Shown: piece after piece, positions 36,451 to 45,578 of the stretch
Numbering within the stretch: the stretch's first letter is position 1
Layout: every line of letters starts with the position of its first letter
Source of the DNA: Rhodococcus koreensis
GTDB lineage: Bacteria > Actinomycetota > Actinomycetes > Mycobacteriales > Mycobacteriaceae
Direction of reading: 5' to 3'
Length of the DNA: 64,000 nt
Assembly: GCF_900105905.1 (NCBI RefSeq)
Contig: NZ_FNSV01000005.1
Coordinates: 1,426,001 to 1,490,000, forward strand
The notes under the pieces: generated by a model
Database searches by the model: none
What the model was told of the DNA's origin: nothing
Seen by the model: only the letters and a program-made list of their open reading frames with translations
Made by a program: the position numbers and the translations under genes

Positions 36451-36864
36451 ATGTCGACAACACCGGACGACCCTTCGAACTTCCCACCGGACGTCCCGGC
36501 CGGTCGTGGTCCCGGTACCGGAGCGGCGCCCACGGACCCGACACAGCCCGACACGTCACCGGCAGGCACCGAGCATCCCGACGTCGCCCGCCGCAAGGGC
36601 ATCAAGCACACGCGGGTGGGTGCCACCTGGACCGGCCTGGTGATCGGAATCGTCGTTCTGGTACTGCTTCTCGTGTTCATTCTGCAGAACCTCGACAGCG
36701 TGACCCTCGAACTGTTCGGCTGGGATTTCACGCTCCCGCTGGGCGTCACTCTGCTGTTCGCGGCGATTGCGGGCGCGGTGATCATGGCCCTCGCGGGCGG
36801 TGTCCGCATCATCCAGATCCGGCGGGCGGCGAACCGGCAGCGGCGCCTGAACAGTAATTTCTAA
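36451..36864 (+). CDS. LapA-domain (DUF1049) membrane protein
   Basis: 137 residues. A 45-residue Pro/Thr-rich cytosolic leader comes first. Helix 1 is [22 protein letters not shown], then the short [18 protein letters not shown] hairpin that marks LapA domains, then helix 2 and a basic RAANRQRR tail. Related LapA proteins help assemble LPS in Gram-negatives; in actinobacteria the role is unknown. GTGAAGATC upstream gives a weak ribosome site. Confidence 0.85.
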   Translation: MSTTPDDPSNFPPDVPAGRGPGTGAAPTDPTQPDTSPAGTEHPDVARRKGIKHTRVGATWTGLVIGIVVLVLLLVFILQNLDSVTLELFGWDFTLPLGVTLLFAAIAGAVIMALAGGVRIIQIRRAANRQRRLNSNF

Positions 36865-36947
36865 CTGAACAATAGTTACGCAAGTGGATTGCGCCGCCGC
36901 CTTGCGAGCAGAATTACTGTCGTGGATATCACCGGAACGGCACGACT

Positions 36948-37799
36948 GTGAAGGCCGACATGGAGACGACTGTGGCACCGCGCATCGCGGCTGAACAAGC
37001 ACGATCCTGGCTGCTGGTTCCCGCCGGCAAACCCGAGGGTTTCGAGGCGGCACACACCAGCGCCGCCGACGCGGTGATCCTCGACCTCGAGGACGCCGTC
37101 ACTCCCGACCGCAAACCCCGGGCCCGGGCCGACGTGGTCGCCTGGCTCGGCGAGAACCGCCGCGCGTGGGTGCGGATCAACGACGCCACCACGCCCTACT
37201 GGGCGGACGACCTGGCAGCCTTGCACGGTGTGCCCGGACTCGAGGGCGTCATGCTCGCCAAGACCGAGAGCGGGATGCAGGTCGACGCGACCGCCGAGCG
37301 ACTCCCCGAGGGCACGAAGGTGCTCGCTCTCGTCGAATCCGCGATGGGGCTCGAGGCCGCACCCGAGATCGCCCGGACGGAGGCCACCTTCCGCCTGGCG
37401 TTCGGCAGCGGCGACTTCCGTCGCGACACCGGCATGGACGACTCACCGCTGGCGATGGCGTATCCCCGCTCCCGGCTGACGGTCGCCAGCCGGGCCGCCC
37501 GGATCGCACCGCCGATCGACGGCCCCACCCTCGGCACCGACATCGACGCGCTGATCCGCGCGTCGGCGCTCACCCTGTCGATGGGGATGACCGGGAAGCT
37601 GTGCATGACCATCGCGCAGACGGCTCCGGTCAACGACGCACTGAGTCCGTCCCCGGCCGAGGCCGAATGGGCACGCGACGTGATCGCGGACCTCGGCGAG
37701 GACGGTTCCCGGGTGCGGGACGGCAGCGACCTCCCCAGGCTGGCGAAGGCCAAGAAGATCAACGCGCTCGCCAAGCTCTTCCACATCGCACCGCGGTAA
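36948..37799 (+). CDS. CitE-like HpcH/HpaI-family CoA-ester lyase or aldolase
   Basis: 283 residues. RSWLLVPAGKPEGFEAAHTSAADAVILDLEDAVTP carries the substrate Arg-less CitE start and the D-L-E-D-A metal site. WVRINDATTPYW, GVMLAKTES and ALVESAMGLEAAPEIA hold the other conserved acids. FGSGDFRRDTG is the metal-binding Asp strand. The family cleaves citryl-, malyl- or citramalyl-CoA, or acts as a thioesterase. No CitF/CitD genes are nearby, so classical citrate lyase is unlikely. Start GTG 36948 or ATG 36960. Confidence 0.82.
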   Translation: MKADMETTVAPRIAAEQARSWLLVPAGKPEGFEAAHTSAADAVILDLEDAVTPDRKPRARADVVAWLGENRRAWVRINDATTPYWADDLAALHGVPGLEGVMLAKTESGMQVDATAERLPEGTKVLALVESAMGLEAAPEIARTEATFRLAFGSGDFRRDTGMDDSPLAMAYPRSRLTVASRAARIAPPIDGPTLGTDIDALIRASALTLSMGMTGKLCMTIAQTAPVNDALSPSPAEAEWARDVIADLGEDGSRVRDGSDLPRLAKAKKINALAKLFHIAPR

Positions 37800-37808
37800 C
37801 GACACCGG

Positions 37809-38510
37809 TCAGAGCAATTCCAGCCCGGCGGGCTTTCGGCGGACGTGCACGCGGTAGCGCACGTCGAGAGCCACGCCGGGGGTCTGCGCGAATGCCGTGG
37901 ACGCCGTCTTCTTGGTGAACTCGATGCCGAGGACTGCGCGCAGCGCTTCCCGGTTCGGGAAGCGCCATCGTGTCTCCACTCGGGCCAGGTCGAACCCCTG
38001 CGCTGCGAAGAAGGCCTCCACGGCCGCCGGGTGGTAGTGCGGCAGGTCGGCTCGCATCCATTCCCCGTAGGGATGGGCCGTCGCGTCGAGATCGACGACG
38101 ACCAGTGCGCCGCCCGGGCGCAGCACCCGCATCGCCTCACGAATTCCACGGCCGCAGCCCGGTCCGAAGAAATACGCGGTCCGCGCGTGCACGACGTCGA
38201 CGGACGCATCGCACAGGGGTATGCCCTCCGCGGAGCCGTCGAGCACGCGGACGTTCGGCAGGTGCCCCACGCGGGCGCGGGCCCGTTCCAGCAGCGGCGG
38301 ATGGGGTTCGATGCCGTAGACCGTGGCCGCGGACTCCGCGAAGACCGGGAGATGGAAACCGGAGCCGCAGCCCACGTCGGCGACGACGCCGCCCGTCCAG
38401 TCCACGGCCCCGCGCAGGTGCCGGAAGATCGCACCGTCCACGTCCTGGGCACGGTTCTCCACCTCGTACCACTCCGGCCAGTGCCAGATGTTCGGGCTGG
38501 GAATGGTCAC
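37809..38510 (-). CDS. Class I SAM-dependent methyltransferase
   Basis: 233 residues. Motif I is VADVGCGSGFHLPVF, motif II carries the ribose acid (VYGIEPHPPLL), followed by VLDGSAEGIPLCDASVDVVHARTAYFFGPG, and EAMRVLRPGGALVVVDLD is the Methyltransf_11 post-motif. The substrate cannot be assigned. Convergent with the CitE-like gene (9-bp gap) and 10 bp downstream of cdsA, so perhaps in the cdsA-frr-pyrH transcript. Confidence 0.85.
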   Translation of the reverse strand: MTIPSPNIWHWPEWYEVENRAQDVDGAIFRHLRGAVDWTGGVVADVGCGSGFHLPVFAESAATVYGIEPHPPLLERARARVGHLPNVRVLDGSAEGIPLCDASVDVVHARTAYFFGPGCGRGIREAMRVLRPGGALVVVDLDATAHPYGEWMRADLPHYHPAAVEAFFAAQGFDLARVETRWRFPNREALRAVLGIEFTKKTASTAFAQTPGVALDVRYRVHVRRKPAGLELL

Positions 38511-38520
38511 GACAGCGCGG

Positions 38521-39447
38521 TCACACGAGGACCGTGAGCACCAGCCACGTCACGAACGCCGACGGCAGCAGGGAATCGAGACGGTCCATGATCCCACCGT
38601 GCCCGGGAAGCAGAGTGCCCATGTCCTTGATCTGCAGCTCGCGCTTGACCTGGGATTCGATGAGATCGCCGAGCGTGGCGGTGACCACCAGCACGACACC
38701 GAGGAGCACACCGATCATCGAGTTCTCGTCGAGGATCAGCGTGACCGTCAGCAGGCTTCCGATCACGCAGAACAGCAGCGAGCCGAAGAACCCTTCCCAC
38801 GACTTCTTGGGGCTGATCGCCGGCACCATCGGATGCTTGCCGAACAGCACACCCGCCGCATAACCACCGACGTCGGAGCAGACCACGCCGATCATCAGGC
38901 ACAACACTCGCCCGGCGCCGTCGTCCTGCAGCACCATCAGCACGGCGAACGACGCCAGCAACGGAATCCAGGACGCCACGAACACGGTGATCGCGGTGTC
39001 CCGGAGGAAGTTCTGCGGTGTCGCCTTCAACCCGTGGTCGAACAGGCGCCAGACCATGCAGACCAGCACCGTGCCCGCGAAGGCGCTGAGCACTCCGACC
39101 GGGCCGAACGGCCACCCGAGCCACAGGATCGCCTGCCCTCCGGCGATCAGCGGGATCCGGGGGGCGCTGATGCCGGCCTCGCGGAGCCGCTTCGTGACCT
39201 CCCACGTGGCGACGGCCATCGCGACCGCGACCACCCCGATCCACACGAGGGGCACGTAGACGAGGATCAGGATGAGCGCGACGCCGAGCCCGACGCCGAC
39301 GCCGATCGCCGCGGGGAGGTTACGCCCGGCCTTGGACTTCGCGGCCGTGGCCGGTTCCGGCGCGGGCTTCCCCTCGGAGACCGGTCCCGAGGGGTCGCCC
39401 TCGGAGATGGGTCCCCCTGGGGTCCCGTGTTCTGCTGGCACGGTCAC
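38521..39447 (-). CDS. cdsA: Phosphatidate cytidylyltransferase
   Basis: 308 residues. A Pro/Gly-rich soluble head (about 40 residues) precedes about eight membrane helices. The C-terminal signature reads S-Q-V-K-R-E-L-Q-I-K-D-M-G-T-L-L-P-G-H-G-G-I-M-D-R-L-D-S, the CdsA family motif with its metal Asp. GKHPMVPAISPKKSWEGFFGS is the other conserved loop. Makes CDP-diacylglycerol for phosphatidylinositol, cardiolipin and phosphatidylethanolamine. GTG 39447; downstream of frr by 28 bp. Confidence 0.95.
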   Translation of the reverse strand: MTVPAEHGTPGGPISEGDPSGPVSEGKPAPEPATAAKSKAGRNLPAAIGVGVGLGVALILILVYVPLVWIGVVAVAMAVATWEVTKRLREAGISAPRIPLIAGGQAILWLGWPFGPVGVLSAFAGTVLVCMVWRLFDHGLKATPQNFLRDTAITVFVASWIPLLASFAVLMVLQDDGAGRVLCLMIGVVCSDVGGYAAGVLFGKHPMVPAISPKKSWEGFFGSLLFCVIGSLLTVTLILDENSMIGVLLGVVLVVTATLGDLIESQVKRELQIKDMGTLLPGHGGIMDRLDSLLPSAFVTWLVLTVLV

Positions 39448-39475
39448 TGTCCCCGATCCACTCCTCGTCTCGTGA

Positions 39476-40033
39476 CTAAACTTCCAGTAACTCGGCTTCC
39501 TTGTGCTTCACCAGTTCGTCCACCTGCGCGACGTACCGGGCGGTCGTCTTGTCGAGTTCCTTCTCGGCCCGCCCCACCTCGTCCTCGCCGGCCTCGCCGT
39601 CCTTCTGGATCCGGGACAGCTCGTCCATCGCCTTGCGGCGCACGTTGCGCACGGACACCTTCGCGTCCTCGCCCTTGGACTTGGCCTGCTTCACCAGTTC
39701 GCGGCGGCGTTCCTCGGTGAGCTGGGGAACGGAGATGCGGATCAGGTTTCCGTCGTTGGACGGGTTCACGCCCAGGTCGGAGTTCCGGATCGCCGTCTCG
39801 ATGGCATTCAGCTGCGAGGCCTCGTACGGCTTGACGACGACGAGACGCGCTTCCGGCACGTTGATGCTGGCGAGCTGCGTGATCGGGGTGAACGCGCCGT
39901 AGTAGTCGATTCCGATGCGGTTGAACATGCCAGGATTCGCGCGGCCCGTACGGATCGATCCGAGATCGTCCTTGGCCACCGTGACAGCCTTCTCCATCTT
40001 CTCCTCGGCTTCGAAGAGAGCTTCATCAATCAC
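39476..40033 (-). CDS. frr: Ribosome recycling factor
   Basis: 185 residues, standard length. [26 protein letters not shown] begins the three-helix bundle, [29 protein letters not shown] is the beta domain, and [14 protein letters not shown] and [19 protein letters not shown] complete it. Splits post-termination ribosomes with EF-G. Start GTG 40033 ([12 protein letters not shown]). Middle of pyrH-frr-cdsA. Confidence 0.97.
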
Positions 40034-40114
40034 GGCTGTTCCTCCATGTCGTTCTGCATCGATTCGTCACTGCCTCTGTTTCGAGAAAACCCTGTGTCGA
40101 GCGTGGCACGCGCG

Positions 40115-40843
40115 TCATGACTTGACGAGCGTTCCGATCTTCTCACCGGACACCGCCCGAGCGATATTCCCCTCGGTCAGCAGATTGAACACCATGATCG
40201 GCATCTGGTTGTCCATACACAGGCTGAAGGCCGTCGCGTCGGCCACCTTCAGCTCCTGTTCGATGACCTCACGGTGCGTGATCTGCGTGTACATCGTGGC
40301 GTTCGGGTCGAGGTTCGGGTCCGCGGTGAACACACCGTCGACGGCCTTGGCCATCAGCACCACCTCGGCGCCGATCTCGAGGGCCCGCTGCGCCGCGGTC
40401 GTGTCGGTCGAGAAGTACGGCATGCCCATGCCGGCACCGAAGATCACGACGCGTCCCTTCTCGAGGTGACGCTGGGCGCGCAGCGGAATGTACGGTTCCG
40501 CCACCTGACCCATGGTGATCGCCGTCTGCACGCGGCTGTCGATGCCCTCTTTCTCCAGGAAGTCTTGCAGAGCAAGGCAATTCATGACGGTGCCGAGCAT
40601 GCCCATGTAGTCGGAACGCGCGCGGTCCAAACCTCGCTGCTGCAGTTCCGCACCACGGAAGAAGTTGCCGCCGCCGATGACCACCGCCACCTGCACCCCG
40701 GATCGCACGACCTCGGCGATCTGCTCCGCGACCTTGGTCACCACGTCGGGGTCGAGACCGACCTTGCCACCACCGAACATTTCTCCGCCGAGTTTGAGAA
40801 GGACTCGATGGAATCCCGTACGTTCGTTGGCTGGTTCGGACAT
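40115..40843 (-). CDS. pyrH: UMP kinase
   Basis: 242 residues of the amino-acid-kinase fold: [14 protein letters not shown] phosphate loop, [13 protein letters not shown] and [18 protein letters not shown] for UMP, and [23 protein letters not shown] for the nucleotide. Phosphorylates UMP to UDP. GAGGAG is 4-5 nt before ATG 40843, which settles the start. Operon with frr and cdsA. Confidence 0.97.
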   Translation of the reverse strand: MSEPANERTGFHRVLLKLGGEMFGGGKVGLDPDVVTKVAEQIAEVVRSGVQVAVVIGGGNFFRGAELQQRGLDRARSDYMGMLGTVMNCLALQDFLEKEGIDSRVQTAITMGQVAEPYIPLRAQRHLEKGRVVIFGAGMGMPYFSTDTTAAQRALEIGAEVVLMAKAVDGVFTADPNLDPNATMYTQITHREVIEQELKVADATAFSLCMDNQMPIMVFNLLTEGNIARAVSGEKIGTLVKS

Positions 40844-40966
40844 TGCTCTCCTCAGTTCCACAGCACTCGTCGATTTCGACAGCGGCCGAGCGCACCCACG
40901 CGGCTACCCGGCCCATTCAGACGGCCATCCTCATCCTGCCTCATCAGGACGGTGGCGGTATACGTA

Positions 40967-41002
40967 GGCCCCGCCGGGCGAGCGCACTCGTCCGACGGGG
41001 CC
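40967..41002 (-). terminator. Terminator after tsf
   Basis: GGCCCCG-GGGCGA pairs with TCGTCC-CGGGGCC around a short loop, 20 bp downstream of the tsf stop and upstream of the pyrH promoter. It separates the rpsB-tsf unit from pyrH-frr-cdsA. Confidence 0.75.
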
Positions 41003-41021
41003 ATACGACTCACACGAGCAG

Positions 41022-41846
41022 TTACGAAGCACCGACCTCGAAGCGGACGAAGCGCTTGATGGTCACACCGGCCTCGTCGAGGATCGCCTTGACGGACTTC
41101 TTGGAGTCCTGGACCGAGGACTGCTCGGTCAGCACGACGTCCTTGAAGTAGCCGTTGACGCGGCCTTCGATGATCTTCGGCAGAGCCTGCTCCGGCTTGC
41201 CCTCGGCGCGCGCGGTCTCCTCGGCGATGTGACGCTCGTTGGCGACGATGTCCTCGGGGACCTCGTCGCGCGTGACGTACTTGGCCTTGAGCGCCGCGAC
41301 CTGCATCGCGGCGCCGCGAGCGGCCTCCGCAGCAGCGTCGCCCTCACCGGTGTACTCGACGAGGACGCCGACGGCGGGCGGCAGGTCGGCACTGCGCTTG
41401 TGCAGGTAGACCGCGACCGGTCCGTCGAAGGAGGCGATCTTGCTCAGGACGAGCTTCTCGCCGATCTTCGCGGACTGCTCCTGGATGACGGTGTCGACCG
41501 TCTTGCCGTCGAGTTCGAGTGCCTTGAGGGCGTCGACGTCGGCGGGCTTCGCTGCTGCGGCGACCGTGACGATCGACTCCGCGAGCTTCAGGAAGTCCTC
41601 GTTCTTCGCGACGAAGTCCGTCTCGCAGTCGAGCTCGAGCAGGACGCCGTCCTTGGAAACGACCAGGCCCTCGGCCGTGGTGCGCTCGGCACGCTTGCCC
41701 ACGTCCTTGGCGCCCTTGATGCGCAGCTGCTCGACAGCCTTGTCGAAGTCGCCCTCGGCCTCAGCGAGAGCGTTCTTGCAGGCCATCATTCCGGAGCCGG
41801 TGAGCTCGCGGAGCCGCTTGACGTCAGCGGCGGTGTAGTTCGCCAT
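41022..41846 (-). CDS. tsf: Elongation factor Ts
   Basis: 274 residues. The N-terminal UBA-like domain [21 protein letters not shown], the conserved [12 protein letters not shown]-type block (here [15 protein letters not shown]), and the ends [32 protein letters not shown] and [11 protein letters not shown] are all present. Recharges EF-Tu with GTP. ATG 41846. A hairpin lies between rpsB and tsf. Confidence 0.97.
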   Translation of the reverse strand: MANYTAADVKRLRELTGSGMMACKNALAEAEGDFDKAVEQLRIKGAKDVGKRAERTTAEGLVVSKDGVLLELDCETDFVAKNEDFLKLAESIVTVAAAAKPADVDALKALELDGKTVDTVIQEQSAKIGEKLVLSKIASFDGPVAVYLHKRSADLPPAVGVLVEYTGEGDAAAEAARGAAMQVAALKAKYVTRDEVPEDIVANERHIAEETARAEGKPEQALPKIIEGRVNGYFKDVVLTEQSSVQDSKKSVKAILDEAGVTIKRFVRFEVGAS

Positions 41847-41913
41847 GGTGAGCGAGCCTCCTCATATGTCTGTTGGGACGTAAGTCAGGGTAGTACTCGG
41901 GGCAGACCGTGAA

Positions 41914-41948
41914 ACGGCCCTGACCAAAGATCTCTTGGTCAGGGCCGT
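41914..41948 (-). terminator. Hairpin between rpsB and tsf (attenuator-like)
   Basis: A perfect 14-bp stem (ACGGCCCTGACCAA with TTGGTCAGGGCCGT) and a 7-nt loop begins 11 bp after the rpsB stop. It is weak in U residues downstream, so it may reduce rather than stop read-through into tsf. Confidence 0.7.
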
Positions 41949-41958
41949 GTGCATCGGA

Positions 41959-42843
41959 TCAGGCCTCGGTGGAGGGAGCCTCTGCTGCGGGGGCCTCGGC
42001 AGCCGGAGCCGCCTGTGCCTCAGCTGCGGGAGCGGCCTCCGCTGCGGGAGCGGCCTCTGCTGCGGGCGCTGCCTGCGAGAGCAGTTCCTGCTCCCACTCG
42101 GCGAGGGGTTCGCCGGCGCCGGCCTCGGGCTTCGCGTCCTTGTCGGCGCTCAGTCCGGCACGGGCCTGCACGCCCTCGGCCACTGCGGAAGCGACGACCT
42201 TGGTGAGCAGGGCGGCGCTGCGGATGGCGTCGTCGTTGCCCGGGATCGGGTAGTCGACGAGGTCGGGGTCGCAGTTGGTGTCCAGGATCGCGATGACCGG
42301 GATGTTCAGCTTGCGCGCCTCGGCAACGGCCAGGTGCTCCTTGTTGGTGTCGACGACCCACACCGCGGAGGGGACCTTGGCCATGTCGCGGATACCACCG
42401 AGAGTGCGGTCCAGCTTGGTCATCTCACGCGTGAGCATGAGGATTTCCTTCTTGGTGCGACCCTCGAAGCCACCGGTCTGCTCCATGGCCTCGAGCTCCT
42501 TGAGGCGGAGAAGACGCTTGTGGACGGTGGTGAAGTTGGTGAGCATGCCGCCGAGCCAACGCTGGTTGACGTAGGGCATCCCGACGCGAGTGGCCTCGGC
42601 CGCGATGGACTCCTGGGCCTGCTTCTTGGTGCCGACGAAGAGGACGGTGCCGCCGTGGGCAACGGTCTCCTTGACGAATTCGTACGCCTTGTCGATGTAC
42701 GTCAGCGTCTGCTGCAAGTCGATGATGTAGATGCCGTTGCGGTCGGTGAAGATGAATCGCTTCATCTTCGGGTTCCAGCGACGGGTCTGGTGACCGAAGT
42801 GCGTGCCGCTGTCCAGCAGCTGCTTCATTGTTACGACAGCCAT
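41959..42843 (-). CDS. rpsB: 30S ribosomal protein S2
   Basis: 294 residues. [32 protein letters not shown] is the canonical start, with [16 protein letters not shown] and [19 protein letters not shown] later. After about residue 250 the tail is an Ala/Glu/Pro low-complexity run (repeated AAPAAE), longer than in E. coli and common in actinobacteria. ATG 42843 follows a GAAAGAGAG-type ribosome site. Confidence 0.97.
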   Translation of the reverse strand: MAVVTMKQLLDSGTHFGHQTRRWNPKMKRFIFTDRNGIYIIDLQQTLTYIDKAYEFVKETVAHGGTVLFVGTKKQAQESIAAEATRVGMPYVNQRWLGGMLTNFTTVHKRLLRLKELEAMEQTGGFEGRTKKEILMLTREMTKLDRTLGGIRDMAKVPSAVWVVDTNKEHLAVAEARKLNIPVIAILDTNCDPDLVDYPIPGNDDAIRSAALLTKVVASAVAEGVQARAGLSADKDAKPEAGAGEPLAEWEQELLSQAAPAAEAAPAAEAAPAAEAQAAPAAEAPAAEAPSTEA

Positions 42844-43160
42844 GGCTGTGTATCTCTCTTTCATTGCCGGTTGATGCCGAACGTCGGTGACGTTCCGCCC
42901 TGGCGCCCGTGAACCGTCGGACTCACATCGAAATGCGAGACCAGCCGACGATCCGTATACTGCGCGGACGCGCGAAGTCGGACTGTGCGAACACAGACCG
43001 CTCGATCAGTGTACGGCCTCCACGTTCCACGCCCTAACCGCCCCTGCCACACCCGGTCCACGCGTGCAAGGGTTCTGCGGAATCTGTGGACGGATCGGGA
43101 TCCATCCACAATGTCACCCGCCGCCCGATATTTGCCCCGGACGTGCGGGATCGTCGAGCC
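42844..43160. promoter_or_regulatory. Divergent promoter region of rpsB and the M23-type gene, with a 12-bp palindrome
   Basis: No gene is visible in these 317 bp. The half near 42844 is the rpsB leader. Next to the M23 gene, 43085-43110 is a palindrome, TGTGGACGGATC-GG-GATCCATCCACA, with 11 of 12 pairs, 51 bp before the ATG. It has no U-tract, so an operator is more likely than a terminator. Confidence 0.55.
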
Positions 43161-43703
43161 ATGACGAAGTTCGGGGCGATCCTGCGGGTCCTGACCGCGA
43201 CGGTCACGGCGACGACCCTCCTGAGCGCCGCGGTACTCCTCTCCCCGGCCGCCGAAGCCGCGCCGACCGGCGACTTCGACTGGCCGCTGCACCCGCGGCC
43301 TCGGGTGGTGCGGGCCTTCGACAATCCCGAGCACGACTGGCTTCCCGGCCATCGCGGCGTGGATCTGGGTGGCGTGCCCGACGAGGCGGTGCTGTCCGCG
43401 GGCGCGGGCGTGGTGGTGTTCGCAGGCACGGTCGCGGGTAAACCCGTCGTCTCCGTCGACCACCCGGGAGGTCTGCGCACCACGTACGAACCGGTGACCG
43501 CCCGGGTCACCGCCGGGCTGCGCGTCGGCCGCGGCACCGTCCTCGGCACACTCGAACCCGGGCACCCGGGCTGCATCGCCCCCGTCGCCGCGTGCCTGCA
43601 CTGGGGTCTGCGCCGCGACCGCGAATACCTCGGCCCACTCGGACTCGTCCGGGTGGCGCCGGTCCGGCTCCTCCCCGTCGTGCCCCGTGATCGCGGCGGC
43701 TAG
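43161..43703 (+). CDS. Secreted LytM/M23-domain protein, probably non-catalytic
   Basis: 180 residues. A Sec signal peptide (ILRVLTATVTATTLLSAAVLLSPAAEA, cut near 34) comes before a lone LytM domain. The first zinc motif is intact (His64 and Asp68 in HRGVDLG). The last motif, normally H-x-H, reads Cys145-Leu-His147, so the general-base His is replaced by Cys. That pattern suggests a scaffold or activator of cell-wall hydrolases rather than an endopeptidase. It neighbours rpsB as in mycobacteria. The stop codon lies inside a 29-bp tandem repeat. Confidence 0.87.
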   Translation: MTKFGAILRVLTATVTATTLLSAAVLLSPAAEAAPTGDFDWPLHPRPRVVRAFDNPEHDWLPGHRGVDLGGVPDEAVLSAGAGVVVFAGTVAGKPVVSVDHPGGLRTTYEPVTARVTAGLRVGRGTVLGTLEPGHPGCIAPVAACLHWGLRRDREYLGPLGLVRVAPVRLLPVVPRDRGG

Positions 43704-43773
43704 CGCCACTCAGCGCAAATCGTCGCGGCTAGCGCCACTCAGCGCAGATCGTCGCGGCTAGCGCCACTCAGCG
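43696..43773. repeat. 29-bp tandem repeat, 2.7 copies, joining two convergent genes
   Basis: The unit beginning gcggctagcgccactcag occurs at 43696, 43725 and 43754 (last copy partial), with one A/G difference between copies 1 and 2. The palindromic CTAG in the unit supplies the TAG stop of the M23-type gene (copy 1, plus strand) and of the ParA-like gene (copy 3, minus strand). Confidence 0.95.
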
Positions 43774-44810
43774 ACGGCGTGTCTGCCCGCCGACTCCGGG
43801 AAGTCGTCCGCGACCATCGCGGCGAGTTCGACGAACGCCTTGCGCGTATCGGGACGCAGCAGATCCAGATCCACGATCGAGCCCTCGGCGAGGTGCTCGT
43901 CGAACGGCACCACCTTCACCGCACGGCACCGGAGCAGGAAATGGTTGGTCAGTTCCGTCATGTCGATCATGCTCGAGCCGGGCCGGGCGGCACTGATCAC
44001 GACGACGGTGCGGGACACGAGGTGCCCGTAACCGTGGTGCTGCAGCCAGTCCAGCGTGGCGGCGGCACTGCGGGCGCCGTCGATCGCGGGCGAACTCACC
44101 AGCACCAGGGAATTGGCGAGTTGCAGAACGCCGTTCATCGCCGAATGCATGATCCCGGTGCCGCAGTCGGTGAGGATGATGTTGTAGTACACCTGCAGGA
44201 TGTCGATGGCCCGCCGGTAGTCGTCCTCGCTGAACGCCTCGGAGATCGCCGGGTCCTGCTCGCTCGCGAGCACCTCGAGGCGGCTCGGCGCCTGCGACGT
44301 GTGAGCCCGCACGTCCGAATAGCGCCGGATGTCCGCCTCGGCCGCGATGAGGTCGCGGACGGTCGAATGTGTCTGCACTGGAACCCGTTGCGCGAGCGTC
44401 CCGAAGTCGGGGTTGGCGTCGACAGCGATCACGCAGTCGCCGCGCAGCGACGCGAACGTCGATCCGAGCCCGATCGTGGTCGTCGTCTTCCCGACGCCGC
44501 CCTTCAAGGACAGGAACGCAATTCGATAGTCCCCCTGGATCGGCTGCCGGATCCGGTCGAGGAGTGCGGCGTCACGAGCCTCCCCGGCCGACTCACCCAG
44601 GTTCACCGTTCCCCCGGTGAGCCGGTGCAGCCCGCGCCGCCATCCCCGGCTCGGCGCCTTGCGCGCTCGCTCGAGGAGCGCATCCGCAACCAGATCCTGA
44701 TTGGTCACCTGATGCTGACTCGGCGCAGGAGCGGTGGCATCGCCCACCGGGGTGCCGCCACCGTCGTTCAGCCAGGACGGTTGCGATCGAGTCAAGTCTT
44801 CGCGGTCCAC
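43758..44810 (-). CDS. ParA/MinD-like P-loop ATPase
   Basis: About 350 residues. A Pro/Ser-rich leader of about 90 residues is followed by the deviant Walker [12 protein letters not shown] (about 103-113), [13 protein letters not shown] (Walker A') and [17 protein letters not shown] (Walker B region), like the MinD-type proteins of ESX loci (EspI-like) and large-plasmid partitioning. GGGGGA lies 6 nt before GTG 44810, against a TTG 9 codons upstream. No ParB gene or ESX gene is next to it. The C-terminus (AVAEWR) is encoded by the tandem repeat. Role unknown. Confidence 0.8.
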   Translation of the reverse strand: MDREDLTRSQPSWLNDGGGTPVGDATAPAPSQHQVTNQDLVADALLERARKAPSRGWRRGLHRLTGGTVNLGESAGEARDAALLDRIRQPIQGDYRIAFLSLKGGVGKTTTTIGLGSTFASLRGDCVIAVDANPDFGTLAQRVPVQTHSTVRDLIAAEADIRRYSDVRAHTSQAPSRLEVLASEQDPAISEAFSEDDYRRAIDILQVYYNIILTDCGTGIMHSAMNGVLQLANSLVLVSSPAIDGARSAAATLDWLQHHGYGHLVSRTVVVISAARPGSSMIDMTELTNHFLLRCRAVKVVPFDEHLAEGSIVDLDLLRPDTRKAFVELAAMVADDFPESAGRHAVAEWR

Positions 44811-44871
44811 TGTTCCCCCGGGATAGTGCAGAAACAACTGCAGATTCGTGGGGCGACGCTACCAAACCGGA

Positions 44872-45553
44872 TCAGGCCGGGGGATGCGCCTGATCGTGCA
44901 CCGCACCGCAGCCTCGCCACGGACACGTGCGAGTAGAGCTGGGTGGTGGCGAGGCCGGCGTGCCCGAGCAGTTCCTGCACCACGCGCAGGTCGGCGCTGC
45001 CCCTCGAGTCGGTGCGTCGCCGCCGTGTGACGCGGCCCGTGCGGGCTCAAGGTTCGGCGCACCGGGGACACTATGAGGCGGTCCCGCAGCGTGATCGGAT
45101 CGTTCTGCTGCGCGCCCGATTCGGCGGCGTCCATCACGTCGGCCGCCTGCGACTGCCGCAGCACCGGGGGCAGTGCCCGATGGGCCTTCGCGGCGCCCAG
45201 CCGGGCGCCGGGATCGGTGGCGATGCGCCGGGTCCGCAGCAGCCAGACTGTGAAGTTGCGCACCGACGACGTCCGCCGGGCGAGTGTGGTCCGGCGATGC
45301 CGGCCGCGGACCGGCTCGCCGGCCACGACCGCAGCACCTGGATGTCGAGCTCTCCGAGGTATTCGTCCGGTGCCGTCGACAACCATTGCTGCAGCAGCGA
45401 CTTCGCGTCCGGGGCGTATGCCTTCACGGTGTGCGGCGATCGACCCCGTTCGAGCCCGAGATGCCGGGTGTACGCCTCGAGTACCAGCTCCAACGGTGCC
45501 GGCAGGTCGCTGCTCACAGAGGCAGCAGTCGACTCGGGCGGGACATGAATCAA
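44872..45553 (-). pseudogene. xerC: Disrupted xerC tyrosine recombinase
   Basis: Pieces of XerC are spread over three minus-strand frames. The N-terminal core-binding domain ([23 protein letters not shown]) loses frame near 45292, where one C is missing. [18 protein letters not shown] to TLRDRLIV continues in a second frame. About 45068 the text jumps straight to [12 protein letters not shown], so the stretch with the catalytic Arg and Lys is gone and the HxLR box reads HGPR. A lost G near 45002 and an extra T near 44905 shift the last part, where [19 protein letters not shown] still has the Tyr. Position beside viuB/dprA is that of xerC in mycobacteria. Confidence 0.9.
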
Positions 45554-45578
45554 GCAGCCGCGCCGCTAGAGTTCTTTT

